From Planctomycetaceae bacterium (lineage in GTDB: Bacteria; Planctomycetota; Planctomycetia; Planctomycetales; Planctomycetaceae), in assembly GCA_020850695.1 (NCBI GenBank), contig JADZEF010000098.1, positions 1-59,433 of the forward strand: a DNA stretch of 59,433 nt, read 5' to 3'. Below are positions 7,615-18,349 of this stretch, piece after piece. The notes under the pieces were generated by a model. The model searched no databases and was not told the DNA's origin. It saw only the letters and a program-made list of their open reading frames with translations. The number at the start of each line of letters is the position of its first letter. Position 1 is the stretch's first letter. A program made the translations under genes and the position numbers.

Positions 7615-9519
7615 ATGTGCGGAATTCTGGGAATTGTCGCTCCACTGGGAAAAGCCCCCGCGGTTTCCCCGGACGACGTTCTCCGCATGCGGGACACGAT
7701 GCGGGCCCGCGGCCCCGACGGCGCCGGTGTCTTCCATCACCGCAACATCGCGTTCGCCCACCGCCGGCTGGCCATCCGCGACATCTCGGGGGGAGCCCAG
7801 CCGTGGCTCTCGGACGATGGCGAGACGGTCCTCGTCTACAACGGCGAACTTTACAACGACGCTGAGTTGCGAGCCGAGCTGACCGATCTCGGCCACCACT
7901 TCCGTTCGACCTGCGACACCGAAACCGTCCTCGCCGCCTGGCGGGCATGGGGTTCGCACTGCGTCGAACGCTTCGTCGGGATGTTCGCCCTCGGCATCTA
8001 TGACTTTCGCGACGATACCCTCTTTCTCGCCCGCGACCCGTGCGGGGTGAAGCCGTTGTTCTTCCGCCGACACGATGACGGCCTGACGTTCGCCAGCACG
8101 CTCCCCGCGCTGCTGGCCGACCCGCGCTACCGCCGCGAGCCCCACTGGCCGGCCATCAGCCACTACCTGACGACGTTCCGGCTGACGCTCGGCCGCTCAA
8201 CCCTTTACGCGGGAATCGAGCAACTGCTCCCCGGCGAGCGTTTGTTGTGGCAGCACGGTCAGGTGCGGATCGATCGCTACTGGGACTACCCGCTCGAATC
8301 GTCCGACATTGGTTTTGAAGAAGCATCGCACCATCTCGGTGAACTCCTGCGGCAGTCTGTCCGCTCGCAACTCGTGTCCGATGTTCCCGTCGGCATGTTT
8401 CTCAGCGGCGGAGTCGATTCCTCGACGATTGCCTGCCTCGTCCGCGAGGCCGTCCCGACGCGGATGGTCGGCCAGTGCGGCGGCGGAGCGGGGGACGACT
8501 CGCCCGACTTCATTTACGCGAGGCGGTGTGCTGCCCATGTCGACTTCGATCATGCCGAAGTCCGCGTCGAGCCCGACGCCTACCACGACGCGTGGGACGA
8601 TCTCCTCGACCGCTACGGCACGCCGGTCTCCACGCCTTCGGACGTCATCATCCACCGCCTGGCGATTGAGATGAAACGCTCGGTTGGCGTCGTCCTGGGC
8701 GGCGAAGGGGCGGACGAAGCGCTTTGCGGCTATGGCGTGCAGCACTGGTCGGCGAACGATTTCGAACTCTCGGAGTCTCTGCGGCGCGGACGCTGGAGCG
8801 GAGGAGTCGTCGCGGCCCAGATCTTCCAGCGCAGCCTCCAGCGGTGCTACGGCCGCGACGCGTTCGCCTCGGACGTCGACCACTACTTTGCGCTGAACAG
8901 CCTGATCCCATCCGCGGTCAAGCCGCAACTGTTGCAACCCGAAGCTTGGGCCGCGGCCGGTGAAGACGTCCCGATGCGGCAGCAGTACGCGACGATGCTC
9001 CGCGAGTTGCCCGGACGATCGCTGGTGCAGCGGCACCAGGCATTGCTGCACCGCGTCAACCTGGAATCACTTCTCGCGCGGCTCGACACGGCCACGATGG
9101 AAGCGAGCCTCGAAGCCCGCGTCCCCTACACCGATCACCGCTTCGTCGAAGCCGCCTTCCGCCTCCCAGTCGCTCACCGCATCGATCTGGACCCGCACGA
9201 GCAGTCACCTCGCTTGGCCGCTCCGGATCTCGACGGCCGCGGCAGCCTCCGCACCAAGCGGGTTCTGCGATCGATCGCCGAACGCCTGATGCCGCAAGCC
9301 CTCGCGCATCGCCGCAAGGCGAGCTTCCCGACGCCGGTGGCACGCTGGTTGTGCGGCTCGTGGTCGGCTCGCGCGCGGGAACAACTCCTTGGCAGTCGCT
9401 TTGGCCGCCAGTTCTTCCAGCCGCAGGCGCTGCGCGACCTGGCCGGCAACCCTGCGGCCGCCGGCATGTGGCTCTGGCCGCTCCTCAACGTCCTCGCCTG
9501 GGGCGACCGCGTCTTCTGA
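7615..9519 (+). CDS. asnB: Asparagine synthetase, glutamine-hydrolysing (AsnB type)
   Basis: A 634-residue two-domain enzyme that transfers amide nitrogen from glutamine to aspartate with ATP. After the initiator methionine comes Cys2 (MCGILGIV), the catalytic nucleophile of the N-terminal glutaminase domain, which fixes the start. RGPDGAGVFHH and YNGELYND are the other glutaminase landmarks. The synthetase domain shows the PP-loop SGGVDSS (Ser264-Asp268) and GGEGADEALCGYG. The length is in the normal range for this family. Some AsnB paralogs modify peptides or cell-wall precursors instead, and sequence alone does not exclude this. It converges on the RND exporter gene. Confidence 0.93.
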   Translation: MCGILGIVAPLGKAPAVSPDDVLRMRDTMRARGPDGAGVFHHRNIAFAHRRLAIRDISGGAQPWLSDDGETVLVYNGELYNDAELRAELTDLGHHFRSTCDTETVLAAWRAWGSHCVERFVGMFALGIYDFRDDTLFLARDPCGVKPLFFRRHDDGLTFASTLPALLADPRYRREPHWPAISHYLTTFRLTLGRSTLYAGIEQLLPGERLLWQHGQVRIDRYWDYPLESSDIGFEEASHHLGELLRQSVRSQLVSDVPVGMFLSGGVDSSTIACLVREAVPTRMVGQCGGGAGDDSPDFIYARRCAAHVDFDHAEVRVEPDAYHDAWDDLLDRYGTPVSTPSDVIIHRLAIEMKRSVGVVLGGEGADEALCGYGVQHWSANDFELSESLRRGRWSGGVVAAQIFQRSLQRCYGRDAFASDVDHYFALNSLIPSAVKPQLLQPEAWAAAGEDVPMRQQYATMLRELPGRSLVQRHQALLHRVNLESLLARLDTATMEASLEARVPYTDHRFVEAAFRLPVAHRIDLDPHEQSPRLAAPDLDGRGSLRTKRVLRSIAERLMPQALAHRRKASFPTPVARWLCGSWSARAREQLLGSRFGRQFFQPQALRDLAGNPAAAGMWLWPLLNVLAWGDRVF

Positions 9520-9661
9520 GGGTCGCTCCTCTCCGCGAGAGAATGCGATGCTTGCGTGTCGCTTTCCCGTTTCGCGCGACAGCGAATGAACAACAGGTCT
9601 GCGTAAACGCCAGCAGTTTCTCCGGGCCCGCTTCCGTGTGATCGTGACGGAAGTATGGTCC

Positions 9662-12052
9662 TCAGGCACTCATGCGTGCGGCGAGCGGTGCTGTTTCCAG
9701 CGTCGTCGACACGGGAGCGGCCTTTCCGCCCCTGTCCTTCCAGAAGAGGGCCACGCAGGCGGGGAGTAACACGAGGTCGCCGAGCATCGTGCCGGCCATC
9801 GTGACGCACATCAGTTCGGCGAATCGCTGCGTCGGCACGAAGTTCGACCAGAGCAGTACGACCAGGCCAGCCGCCTGGAGCAGCGTGCTGACCACCATCG
9901 CCCGTCCCGAGCCGAGGTAGGTCGTGCGGATGGCTTCGCTCAGGCTCAGGCCCGAGCGGAACTCTTCGCGGAACCGGGACAGGAAGTGGATGCTGTTGTC
10001 GACCGTGAGTCCGAGGCTGATCGAGAAGACGGCGACGTTTCCGGCGTTGAGGTCGTATCCGCGGAAGCCCATGTAGCCGAGCGTGATCGCGAACGGGGCG
10101 ATGTTGGGGAGGGCGGCGATCAGGCCGACGCGCGGTGAGAGGAACAGGACGGCGATCAGCACGAAAACCGAGCCGGCGGCCGTGGCCAGTGAGGAGAAGA
10201 GATCGCGGACGAAGCCATCCATGGCGACGGCATTGAGCCACGCGTCTCCCGTCAATCGCGGCGTCACTCCGCACCCGGGAGGAAACAGTTCAGCCAGCTT
10301 GAACTCGGCGCGATGGATCAGGTCGAGCGTCCGCCGCGTGCCGACGTCTTTGACACGGACAAGCACGCGCGCGCGGGTCGCGTCATCGGTCAGAAAGAGG
10401 TGCGGCTGCACGGCTTCGCGGGCGCGGTTCGCCTGGTTCGCCGTTTGTTCGATCCTCCGGCGGCCCTCTTCGTCGTCGCCGGGGAGTTCGTTGCGGAGCG
10501 ACTGGTCGCGGCGGAAGTTGGCGTAGACCTCCTGGAAGAGATCGACGTACGACTGCGAAGAGGTGACTTCGGGCTGCTTACGGATGTAGTCGCCGAACTG
10601 GGCGACGCGAGCGTACAACTGCGGGTTGAAGAACTCGCCGGGATGCTTCGACGAGAGGACAACTTCAAGCGGCAGCACGCCGCCGAGCGATTCTTCCACC
10701 AGCCGTACCGTCTGCGTCTGCGGATGATCGGGTCCATAAGTCTCTGTGATGCTCGAGTTGACCTGCAGGTGCCGCGACGTCATCGCGCACGCCGCACACA
10801 AGAGCAACCCTCCGATCAGCACGGTTCCCGGGTATTGAGCGGCCCGGTCACCCAATGACGCGGCCATGCGGCCCACCCAGGGCAGTCCCGACTCGCGCGC
10901 AGCGGCGCTGCCGCGACGCAGCTTCCAGTACGGCAGCAGCACGGCGAACGTCGCGAGGACACTGAGGTAGAGGCAGGCCATGCCGATGGCCGCATGCCAG
11001 CCGAACATCTGAAGGACACGCGAACGGGCGGTGACGAGGCTCACGAAGCCGAGGGCCGACGTGATGAGCGTCAGCAGGCACGGGACGAGCATGTGCGACA
11101 ACGTCTTCCACGCCGCCTGCCGCGAGTCGCCGGGATGGGCGGCCGATTCTTCAAGGTACCGCACGACGAAGTGGATCGAATTCGACACGCCGATGATCAG
11201 GATCAGGATCGGCAGGACGTTCGTGACGATGTTGAACGGCTCGCCCGTGGCCGCCACGATGCCGATGGTCCACGTCAGGCCGACCAGCACCGCGGCGATG
11301 GGTACGACGACGCCCCACACGTTGCGGAATACCGCTCCGATGAGGACGAGAAACACGACGCCGGCAAGCGGGAAGAGGAACGCCTGGTCGGCCATCAGGT
11401 CGTTGACGATCGCGACCCTCACTCCGGGCAGGCCGCTGTAACGCACGCGGTAGTCTTCGGGCGGGGGTTGGTCGCCGATCGACTTGCGGACCGATTCGAC
11501 CAACTGCTGCATGGAGGCGATGTCGCGGGTGGCCGGGTCGAAGACGACGTACATCGCTCCGACGCGGCGGTCGCGGCTGATGAGGCTTCCCTCGATCATT
11601 TTCGAGCGGTCGATCATCCGGCGGACCGACTCTTCATCCTCGCGGGTCATGGGAAGGTCGCGGAGGATCGGCTGCGGTTGGAAGTCGAGGCCGTTCGCCA
11701 GGTCGAGTTGCGGGACTCTGAGCGTGGCGATGGCGTCGATTCGCTGGACGTGGGGAATCTGTGCAAGGCGGGCGGCGGCGGCGTGCTGCCATTCGAGGAG
11801 CGTCGCGTCGAGGACGTCCCGCTCGCCGAGCGACTCGAACACGACCATCAGCCGCGAGTCTTCGTAGGAGAACGTGGACTTCACTTCTTCCGAGAAGGCG
11901 ACCGCGTCGTCGCCGCTGGCGAAGAGGGCTTGCGGGGTGAAGTCAAACCGCACGTTCCGCGCGGCGTACCCGGCGGCAGCCGTCAGGACGACAAGGACTG
12001 CGGCCAGCGCGTAGGGATGGCGGATGAGGGCGCGGAGCGGGCTGCGGACCAT
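9662..12052 (-). CDS. RND/MMPL-family transporter
   Basis: A 796-residue inner-membrane protein with the RND superfamily layout. The first transmembrane helix is at about residues 12-30, followed by a periplasmic loop (DFTPQALFASGDDAVAFSEEV). A helix bundle (about 225-395) carries segments such as FPLAGVVFLVLIGAVF and NVLPILILIIGVSNSIHFVVRYLEE. A second periplasmic loop and a second bundle (about 620-790) contain GLTVDNSIHFLSRFREE. The duplicated D/SNSIHF motif marks the two halves. Relatives export lipids, hopanoids or drugs. There is no membrane-fusion or outer-membrane partner nearby, so the substrate is unknown. Confidence 0.9.
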   Translation of the reverse strand: MVRSPLRALIRHPYALAAVLVVLTAAAGYAARNVRFDFTPQALFASGDDAVAFSEEVKSTFSYEDSRLMVVFESLGERDVLDATLLEWQHAAAARLAQIPHVQRIDAIATLRVPQLDLANGLDFQPQPILRDLPMTREDEESVRRMIDRSKMIEGSLISRDRRVGAMYVVFDPATRDIASMQQLVESVRKSIGDQPPPEDYRVRYSGLPGVRVAIVNDLMADQAFLFPLAGVVFLVLIGAVFRNVWGVVVPIAAVLVGLTWTIGIVAATGEPFNIVTNVLPILILIIGVSNSIHFVVRYLEESAAHPGDSRQAAWKTLSHMLVPCLLTLITSALGFVSLVTARSRVLQMFGWHAAIGMACLYLSVLATFAVLLPYWKLRRGSAAARESGLPWVGRMAASLGDRAAQYPGTVLIGGLLLCAACAMTSRHLQVNSSITETYGPDHPQTQTVRLVEESLGGVLPLEVVLSSKHPGEFFNPQLYARVAQFGDYIRKQPEVTSSQSYVDLFQEVYANFRRDQSLRNELPGDDEEGRRRIEQTANQANRAREAVQPHLFLTDDATRARVLVRVKDVGTRRTLDLIHRAEFKLAELFPPGCGVTPRLTGDAWLNAVAMDGFVRDLFSSLATAAGSVFVLIAVLFLSPRVGLIAALPNIAPFAITLGYMGFRGYDLNAGNVAVFSISLGLTVDNSIHFLSRFREEFRSGLSLSEAIRTTYLGSGRAMVVSTLLQAAGLVVLLWSNFVPTQRFAELMCVTMAGTMLGDLVLLPACVALFWKDRGGKAAPVSTTLETAPLAARMSA

Positions 12053-12159
12053 TCGAGGGAAGCTTCCATCGTGGAGAAGGAAGACGTCTCCCTGACGTCA
12101 AAGCCGCTCCAAGTCAGTTCGAAGCGGGGCGTCCGTGCGGGCGAGGCGATCAGTCGATG

Positions 12160-12316
12160 GGTCCTACCAAGGCAGGTCCATGGTACTCGAACTCCATGTT
12201 CGATGACCGGGTCGATGTAGATCAAAGGGTGACTGGGGTCGAGGCTTTGCGAAGCCCCCAGTGGGCGTCACACGTGACTCGCTGGGGGCTTCCTTCGGTC
12301 GCCCCCAGCCACCCTC
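12160..12316. repeat. Palindromic cluster, two CTGGGGGC hairpins plus a weaker palindrome
   Basis: From 12227 to 12316 the sequence folds into two hairpins, CTGGGG..GAAGCCCCCAG and CTGGGGGC...GCCCCCAG, with the palindrome GTCACACGTGAC between them; outer GGGTG and CACCC also pair. Just upstream, 12160-12222 has a looser inverted repeat ending in GATC. This fills most of the 368-base space between the RND gene start and the glgB stop. It could act as a terminator-like structure behind glgB, but no U-tract is seen. Confidence 0.7.
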
Positions 12317-12420
12317 TTTGGACCGAGAGTCATTGCAGTAAAGAGGCATCTGGTGTTGTGAGTTGCCGACCGTCCGAAGTCTACGGCTGCGATGGGACGG
12401 CGAATAGGTCGTGCGACTCC

Positions 12421-14436
12421 TTACTTTTTCTTCGTCGAGCGGACGGGCTTCATCACCAGCATTCCCAGCGGGGGAAGCGTGAGCAGGACACTGTGTTTGC
12501 GGCCGTGGCTGGGGACCGCCTCGCTGTAGACACCCCCCGCGTTGCCGACATCGGTTCCGCCATAGATCTTCGCGTCCGAGTTGATCAGTTCCTGGTAGAA
12601 GCCCGCCTCGGGCACGCCCACCCGATACGGTTTCCGCGGGACCGGCGTGAAGTTGCAGACGACCACGACGAAGTCTTCCGCGTTTTTCGCCTTGCGGACG
12701 AACGAGTAGACCGAGTTGTCGGCGTCGTCCGCGTGGATCCACTCGAAGCCCTCCCACGAGAAGTCGCGCTCGTGCAGCGCCTTCTCGGTGCGGTAGCGAT
12801 GGTTGAGGTCGCCGATGAATCGCCGCAGCCCATCATGGTAGGGATGGCCAAAGAGAGCCCAGTCGAGCTCGCTGTCGTGGTTCCACTCGGTCCACTGGCC
12901 GAACTCGCCTCCCATGAAGAGGAGCTTCTTCCCTGGCATGCCGTACTGGTAGGCGTACAGCAGCCGCAGGTTGGCGAACTGCTGCCAATAGTCGCCCGGC
13001 ATCTGCGAGATGAGGGCCTTCTTGCCGTGCACCACTTCATCGTGCGAGAGGGGGAGCACGAAGTTCTCAGTGAAGGCGTAGATCATCCGGAACGAAAGCT
13101 CGTTCTGGTGATGGCGGCGATGGATCGAATCGCGCCGCAGGTAGCGGAGCGTGTCGTTCATCCACCCCATGTCCCACTTCATGCTGAAGCCGAGACCGCC
13201 GTTGTAAACCGGGTGCGACACCCCGCCCCACGACGTCGACTCCTCGGCGATCGTCAGGATGCCGGGGAACTCGGCATGCATCATCGAGTTGAAGTCCTTG
13301 AGAAACTGGATCGCTTCCAGGTTCTCGCGGCCGCCGAACTGGTTCGGCACCCACTCGCCCGCCTTGCGGGAGTAATCGAGATAGAGCATCGAGGCCACCG
13401 CATCGACCCGCACGCCGTCGATGTGGTACTGCTTGGCCCAGAAGTGGGCGCTGCTGAAGAGGAAGTCGCGGACTTCGCTCCTGCCATAGTTGAAGATGTA
13501 GGTGTTCCAGTCCGGATGGAACCCCTGCCGCGGGTCGGAATGCTCGTAGCAGGCGGTTCCGTCAAAGCGGCCGAGGCCGTGGCCGTCGGTCGGGAAGTGC
13601 CCAGGGACCCAGTCGATCAGCACGCCGATGTTGTGCTGGTGGCAGTAATCGACGAAGTACATGAAGTCGTGCGGGGTGCCGTAGCGGCTGGTCGGGGCGA
13701 AGTAGCCCGTCGCCTGGTAACCCCACGAGCCATCGAACGGGTACTCCGTGATGGGCATTAACTGGAGGTGCGTGTAGCCCATTTCGTGGCAGTATTCCAC
13801 GAGTTGATGGGCGAGTTCGCGGTAGTTGAAATACTTCCGCCCGTCCTTCGGCCGCTTCCACGAGCCGAGCTGCACCTCATAGATGGTGAGGGGCTGCTCG
13901 AGCCAGTTGGTCTTGGCTCGCTGCTCGACCCAGTCGTCATCGTTCCAGTCGTAGCCGCCGAGGTCGTAGACGATCGAGGCGGTCTTCGGCGGGTGCTCGG
14001 CGTAGTAGGCGTAGGGGTCGCACTTTTCCAGCACTTCGCCCCAGCGGGTGCGGACGGCGTACTTGTAGGCGCTTCCCACGGGCATGCCGGGGATGAATCC
14101 CCACCAGACGCCGCTGTCGCTGCCGCTGAGCCAGTTCTGTCCGGCGGTCCAGCCGTTGCCGTCGCACAGGACCGAGACTTCACTGGCGTTCGGGGCCCAG
14201 ACGGCGAAGCGGACGCCCGCCTTGCCGTCGATCGTGTCCGGATGAGCTCCGAGGTGGTGGTACATGAGCCCGTTCTTTCCCTGTGATGGAGCCTGGAATT
14301 CGCGTCGGGGAGTGAGCGGCTGACGAATCGTTTGCGCTTGGGCCGCAAACGGCAAGTGGGCGGGGGCACGGAGTCCGCGTCGCCAGGGAATGGTAGCGGG
14401 GAGCCCGTCGGAATTTGTACTGGTTGTGAAAGCCAT
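12421..14436 (-). CDS. glgB: 1,4-alpha-glucan branching enzyme
   Basis: The predicted product has 671 residues. It forms the alpha-1,6 branches of glycogen in the cytoplasm. The frame is open about 165 codons upstream, but that part is Arg/Ser-rich and non-conserved. I chose the ATG at 14436 because CAGGGAG lies ten bases before it. A CBM48 domain (about 65-160: [20 protein letters not shown]) precedes the GH13 barrel. Catalytic landmarks are [10 protein letters not shown] (nucleophile Asp), TIAEESTSW (acid/base Glu) and [12 protein letters not shown] (His-Asp). The C-terminal beta domain ends in Lys-rich TKKK. This is the short form without the extra N1 domain. No glgA, glgC or glgX is adjacent. 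Confidence 0.95.
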   Translation of the reverse strand: MAFTTSTNSDGLPATIPWRRGLRAPAHLPFAAQAQTIRQPLTPRREFQAPSQGKNGLMYHHLGAHPDTIDGKAGVRFAVWAPNASEVSVLCDGNGWTAGQNWLSGSDSGVWWGFIPGMPVGSAYKYAVRTRWGEVLEKCDPYAYYAEHPPKTASIVYDLGGYDWNDDDWVEQRAKTNWLEQPLTIYEVQLGSWKRPKDGRKYFNYRELAHQLVEYCHEMGYTHLQLMPITEYPFDGSWGYQATGYFAPTSRYGTPHDFMYFVDYCHQHNIGVLIDWVPGHFPTDGHGLGRFDGTACYEHSDPRQGFHPDWNTYIFNYGRSEVRDFLFSSAHFWAKQYHIDGVRVDAVASMLYLDYSRKAGEWVPNQFGGRENLEAIQFLKDFNSMMHAEFPGILTIAEESTSWGGVSHPVYNGGLGFSMKWDMGWMNDTLRYLRRDSIHRRHHQNELSFRMIYAFTENFVLPLSHDEVVHGKKALISQMPGDYWQQFANLRLLYAYQYGMPGKKLLFMGGEFGQWTEWNHDSELDWALFGHPYHDGLRRFIGDLNHRYRTEKALHERDFSWEGFEWIHADDADNSVYSFVRKAKNAEDFVVVVCNFTPVPRKPYRVGVPEAGFYQELINSDAKIYGGTDVGNAGGVYSEAVPSHGRKHSVLLTLPPLGMLVMKPVRSTKKK

Positions 14437-14871
14437 GTCGCCGGAACTCCCTGCGGGAGGCGGAGACGGAAGCCTGTGCGCGGTCGCTTCGTCTGCCTCA
14501 ACGCGAAAAACGGGACGCAGCGCGAGCGCGTCGGACACGCTCCATCGTCCCGTTCTTCGGTTGCTTCGGCAGGACCGGCCAGAGCCTTGAGGCGAGCCGT
14601 CGCATTTTCCGTTCCCGCCGACCCCGCCTCGCGACGCGCCCGGCGGCGAGCGGAGTTTCGGCGATTCCCGTCGGCCTTGCGGAGCAGTCTGGCGGTGACG
14701 GAATGTCCGATCCCCCGCAACGTGCCGATCCGCGAAACAGGCCAGAGTTTGCGCGTCGAATCGTAGCAATCGACCTCGGGAGGGACAATCGACGCATTCG
14801 CATCGAAAGCGGTCAATTCGGATGCAGCGTGATTGCTTCGGGCGCTTAGAGTGGAGAACGGCCGAGGGAAT

Positions 14872-15034
14872 CCAAAAGCATTCAACGCAAAGACGCGAAG
14901 GGCCGCAAAGGAACGCAAAGGGGGAAAGCACCGATCAGTGACTGATCGACATCAGCCAGTGGTATCAAGCGGGTTTCCTACTCTTCCTTTGCGTTCCTCT
15001 GCGATCTTTGCGCCTTTGCGTTGAATGCCTTTCC
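14872..15034. repeat. Long hairpin, CAACGCAAAG family
   Basis: The left arm (about 14872-14925) reads GCATTCAACGCAAAGACGC and continues GCAAAGGAACGCAAAG. The right arm (about 14982-15034) is its near reverse complement, including CCTTTGCGTTCCTCTGCG and TTTGCGTTGAATGCC. Each arm is made of repeated CGCAAAG-like units. The loop of about 55 bases holds a small palindrome (GATCAGTGACTGATC). It lies between divergent glgB and the metallopeptidase gene. I found nothing else in the rest of 14437-15076. Confidence 0.8.
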
Positions 15035-15076
15035 TCAAGTTCGTGTCCGTCGCCTGATTGAGATGCGGGGCGTCCG

Positions 15077-16219
15077 ATGGGAATCACCCGATCGATGATG
15101 TTGATGCTGGGGCCATTCGTGCTCGTCGGAGCCTGCTATGGGCTGTCGACGCCGCGAGGGACGGCGGAAATCCGCAACTTGGCCGAGAAAGCCTGGAAGG
15201 CGACGTTCCCTGAGGAAGGACCTGACCCCGAAGGGACGGAATTCCCTGACCTCGGGAAGGTCGAAGCAAGGCCTCGCTCCTCTCTGCAGCGACCCTCCCT
15301 GTTCTCCCGTCCGTCGATCATCGCTGACGAAGTGACGTTTGGTTCGAGCGACGACGAAGAACCGGGTTCGACCACCCAGCAGGCCAGTGTCGGCGGCGAG
15401 CGCCTGACGACGCAGTGTGAGCGGACGGCGGATCTATTGCGGGAGAAGCTGCCGAGTGAGTGCGGGGTGATTGTGCGGGCGCCGTTTGTTCTGGGGGGCG
15501 ACGGGACCGAGGCCCAGCTCGAAGAAGCGTATGAGGAACTGATTGCTCCGATCACCCGCACGCTCTCCCGCTGCTACTTCGACACTCCGCCGAGCGGGCC
15601 GATCACCGTGCTGCTGTTCTCAACCGACCAGAGCTTCCAGGAGAACGCGCAACGGTTCGATCGCCGGAAGCGGCAGGAGTATTACGGTTACTACCTGCGT
15701 GAGGAACGCCGGGTGATGCTCAACACGTCGAGCGGCGGGGGGACGGTCGCCCACGAACTGACGCACGCGTTGGCTCACTTCGACTTCCCCGAGATGCCCG
15801 AATGGTTCGACGAGGGGCTGGCATCGCTGCATGAAGAAGCGGAGTTCGCCGATGACGGAGAGTCTATCCGCGGGCGCTCGAACTGGCGGATCAACCATTT
15901 GCTGCTGGGACTGCGACGCGGGCAGGTGCGGACGATCGCCGAGTTGCTGGAAGACCCCGAGGCGGTGCGGCCGAAGCTCGATGCGGTCGACTATGCTCAC
16001 TCCCGCTACGTCTGCCTGTACCTTCAAGAGCGGAAGCTGCTGACGGAGTACTACCGGGCATTGCGGGACGGACACTCGGCGGACCCGACTGGTCGCCGCA
16101 CGCTCGAAGCGCTGGTTGCTCCGAAGACGCTCGACGAGTTCGACCGCGAGTTCCGGCAATGGGCGGTGAAGTTCCGCCCAATCTCGTGGCGGCTGCTGTT
16201 CGAGACGCAGCGGCTTTAG
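15077..16219 (+). CDS. Secreted zinc metallopeptidase-like protein (HELTH)
   Basis: A 380-residue protein with a hydrophobic N-terminus (MMLMLGPFVLVGACYGLS) that is a signal peptide or possibly a lipoprotein signal with Cys20. Residues 40-110 look disordered. The zinc motif HELTH is at residues 226-230, and a downstream EWFDEGLASLHEE supplies the third ligand typical of gluzincins. Secreted planctomycete proteins of the DUF1570 or peptidase-MA-like type have this arrangement. I infer a periplasmic or cell-surface peptidase. It is unlinked to a pathway and converges on floA with only 31 bases between stops. Confidence 0.8.
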   Translation: MGITRSMMLMLGPFVLVGACYGLSTPRGTAEIRNLAEKAWKATFPEEGPDPEGTEFPDLGKVEARPRSSLQRPSLFSRPSIIADEVTFGSSDDEEPGSTTQQASVGGERLTTQCERTADLLREKLPSECGVIVRAPFVLGGDGTEAQLEEAYEELIAPITRTLSRCYFDTPPSGPITVLLFSTDQSFQENAQRFDRRKRQEYYGYYLREERRVMLNTSSGGGTVAHELTHALAHFDFPEMPEWFDEGLASLHEEAEFADDGESIRGRSNWRINHLLLGLRRGQVRTIAELLEDPEAVRPKLDAVDYAHSRYVCLYLQERKLLTEYYRALRDGHSADPTGRRTLEALVAPKTLDEFDREFRQWAVKFRPISWRLLFETQRL

Positions 16220-16250
16220 GTCGCCGTCACGTGGAGCGTCCCATCGGCGT

Positions 16251-17348
16251 TTACAGCCGTTGCGTTGCGTTCTGGGCCTGAAGTGAGGCTTGCGCGGCGG
16301 CGGCGCTCTGGCCGACGTCGCTGCTCCCGCCGGCGATGGACGTCCGCATCCGGGTGTCCGCCTGCAGGTTCTGGAGCTCGTAATAGTCGAGAAGGCCGAG
16401 CTGGCCGCCGCGGAAGGAGTCGGCGACCGCCTTCGGAACCTCGGCTTCGGATAGGACCACTTTCGCCCGGTTTTCCTGGACACGGGCGACCATTTCCTGC
16501 TCGCGGGCCTTGGCCTCGGCCCGCCGCTGCTCGGCCTTCGCCTGGGCGACCCGCATGTCGGCCTCGGCCTGGTCGGCCATCAGCCGGGCGCCGATGTTGT
16601 CCCCCACGTCGATGTCGGCGATGTCGATCGACACGATTTCGTACGCGGTGTTCGCTTCCAGCCCCTGGTTGAGCACGGTCTTCGAGATGTTGTCCGGGTT
16701 TTCAAGAACCTGCTTGTAGGACGGGGTCGAACCGATGGCCTGGACGATGCCCTGACCGACGCGGGCGATAATGGTTTCCTCGGTCGCTCCACCGACGAGC
16801 TGCCTGAGGTTAGTGCGCACCGTCACGCGGGCGCGGGCTTTGAGCTGGATTCCGTCGCCGGCGACCGCGTCGAGCGTTCCCTGGGTGCGGCGGGTATCGG
16901 GGCAGTCGATGACTTTGGGATAGACGCTGGTGCGGACGGCTTCGAGCAGGTCGCGGCCGGCGAGGTCGATGGCCTGGGCGGTTTGCCAGTCGAGCTCGAT
17001 GTTGGCGCGGTGAGCGGCGACGAGCGCCCGGATGACATTGGGCACATTGCCGCCGGCGAGGTAGTGAGCTTCCAGGGCTCGCGTCGAGATCGCGTAAGAC
17101 TTCGTGACGCCGGCCTGCACCGCCATGATCTTACTGCGGACGATGACGACGGGGTTCACCTTGCGGAACGTCATCATCACGAGGTCGGGAAATCCAATTC
17201 CGGCCCGCGTCATCTTGCACTGGATCCACAACCCGAAGTAGCGGGCGAAGACCGCAAAAAAGATGAGCATCATCACGAGGACGACAAACCCGCCGATGAG
17301 CACGGTGTTGCTGAGCTCGATCGCAAGGAGGAACAGTGCGGTGTTCAT
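16251..17348 (-). CDS. floA: Flotillin-like protein FloA
   Basis: A 365-residue SPFH-family protein that scaffolds membrane microdomains. The ATG at 17348 is chosen because the membrane segment follows directly ([21 protein letters not shown], about residues 13-33). Then come [31 protein letters not shown], the SPFH core, and a long coiled coil (about 255-320: [23 protein letters not shown] in part). The C-terminus holds [21 protein letters not shown], a stretch I associate with FloA/YqfA. The nfeD gene lies directly upstream on the same strand, the usual flotillin-NfeD pairing. Confidence 0.92.
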   Translation of the reverse strand: MNTALFLLAIELSNTVLIGGFVVLVMMLIFFAVFARYFGLWIQCKMTRAGIGFPDLVMMTFRKVNPVVIVRSKIMAVQAGVTKSYAISTRALEAHYLAGGNVPNVIRALVAAHRANIELDWQTAQAIDLAGRDLLEAVRTSVYPKVIDCPDTRRTQGTLDAVAGDGIQLKARARVTVRTNLRQLVGGATEETIIARVGQGIVQAIGSTPSYKQVLENPDNISKTVLNQGLEANTAYEIVSIDIADIDVGDNIGARLMADQAEADMRVAQAKAEQRRAEAKAREQEMVARVQENRAKVVLSEAEVPKAVADSFRGGQLGLLDYYELQNLQADTRMRTSIAGGSSDVGQSAAAAQASLQAQNATQRL

Positions 17349-17486
17349 CGAGGGTTCCTGAGTCGGCTGCACGCTCGACGCCGAGGCGGGGAGCGGAGCA
17401 TTGATGATGAGAGCGTGTAAGCGACTGTCGTCGGGCGGTTTCGGCGCGGCAGGAAGCGTTCCGATCGTGTGTTCTGTTCCCTCGGC

Positions 17487-18128
17487 TTACCCGCCGCCGA
17501 GGTCGAAGTCAAGACGCTCGTCGGACGGCTTGGGGGGAGAGCGCGAGTCGTTGTCCCGCGGCTTCTCGGCTTCTTCGGGGAGCCAGGCGCTCTCGGATGT
17601 GGTGTCGGGGGGGGACGGCGGGCTGCTGAGCGACGCCGGACGCACGACCACTCGCGTCCCCTTCACCGCAATCACTTCGACGGCGGTATCGGCCTCGAGC
17701 ATCAGGCCGGGGGTTTCCGAGTGAATCCGCTCCCCTTCGACCAGCACCATGCCCCCGGGGTTGAGCAGCGTGAGCGTTCGCCCTGTCTTGCCGATGAGCT
17801 GCTGCAGACGCTGCTGTTCGCGTTGGTAGGGGGTGACTTCTTCGAGGTCGGGGGCCTTCAGCAGGACGCGGTTGCCGAGGCGGGTGTTCGACAGCAGGAA
17901 CAACATCCCTCCCAGCGTCGTGGGAAGTGAGATGACCAGCACCGTGAGGAAGCCCCACCAGAGGCCGGGGCTGGTTGTTCCCCACGCTTTCCAGGCGAAC
18001 CAGACCGACGAGACGATGCTGACCACCGCCATGACGGTGATCATGCCGCCGGAAGGGACGAAGAATTCCGCCACCAGTAGCGCTAGCCCCAGAATGAGGA
18101 GCAGGATGGCGAGATGCGAAGGATCCAT
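17487..18128 (-). CDS. NfeD-family membrane protein
   Basis: A 213-residue protein. The ATG at 18128 starts just before the first hydrophobic helix (HLAILLLILGLALLVAEFF); an upstream extension would be Arg-rich and non-conserved. Further hydrophobic segments are GGMITVMAVVSIVSSVWFAW and GFLTVLVISLPTTLGGMLFLL. From about residue 120 comes the NfeD-type OB-fold (GKTGRTLTLLNPGGMVLVEG...VEVIAVKGTRVVVRP). The tail is Pro/Ser/Asp-rich. It lacks the N-terminal ClpP-like protease half of long NfeD forms. The floA gene follows after 138 bases, so the two very likely act together in membrane organisation. Confidence 0.9.
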   Translation of the reverse strand: MDPSHLAILLLILGLALLVAEFFVPSGGMITVMAVVSIVSSVWFAWKAWGTTSPGLWWGFLTVLVISLPTTLGGMLFLLSNTRLGNRVLLKAPDLEEVTPYQREQQRLQQLIGKTGRTLTLLNPGGMVLVEGERIHSETPGLMLEADTAVEVIAVKGTRVVVRPASLSSPPSPPDTTSESAWLPEEAEKPRDNDSRSPPKPSDERLDFDLGGG

Positions 18129-18349
18129 AAGAAGGCGGGCCCGCGTAACGATCGATGGGCGAACGAACCGGCTATCGACGCGGTCGACGGCAGCCACCGT
18201 CCTGGAAGCGCAGTCCGTAAGGTATCTGGCGAAGTCTTAAGAAGTCTATCGCCAGCGGCCGAATCGACAAGGATGCGGGACGCCGTTGAGAATGCCGCAC
18301 ACTCTCCGAAGGGGTCCCTCAAAGACGGCACTCGCCGATCCTCCTCAAA

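Noticed and set aside
14437..14931. N-terminal extension of the branching enzyme
   Set aside because: It is Arg/Ser-rich with no CBM48 pattern, and a good ribosome site precedes the later ATG at 14436.
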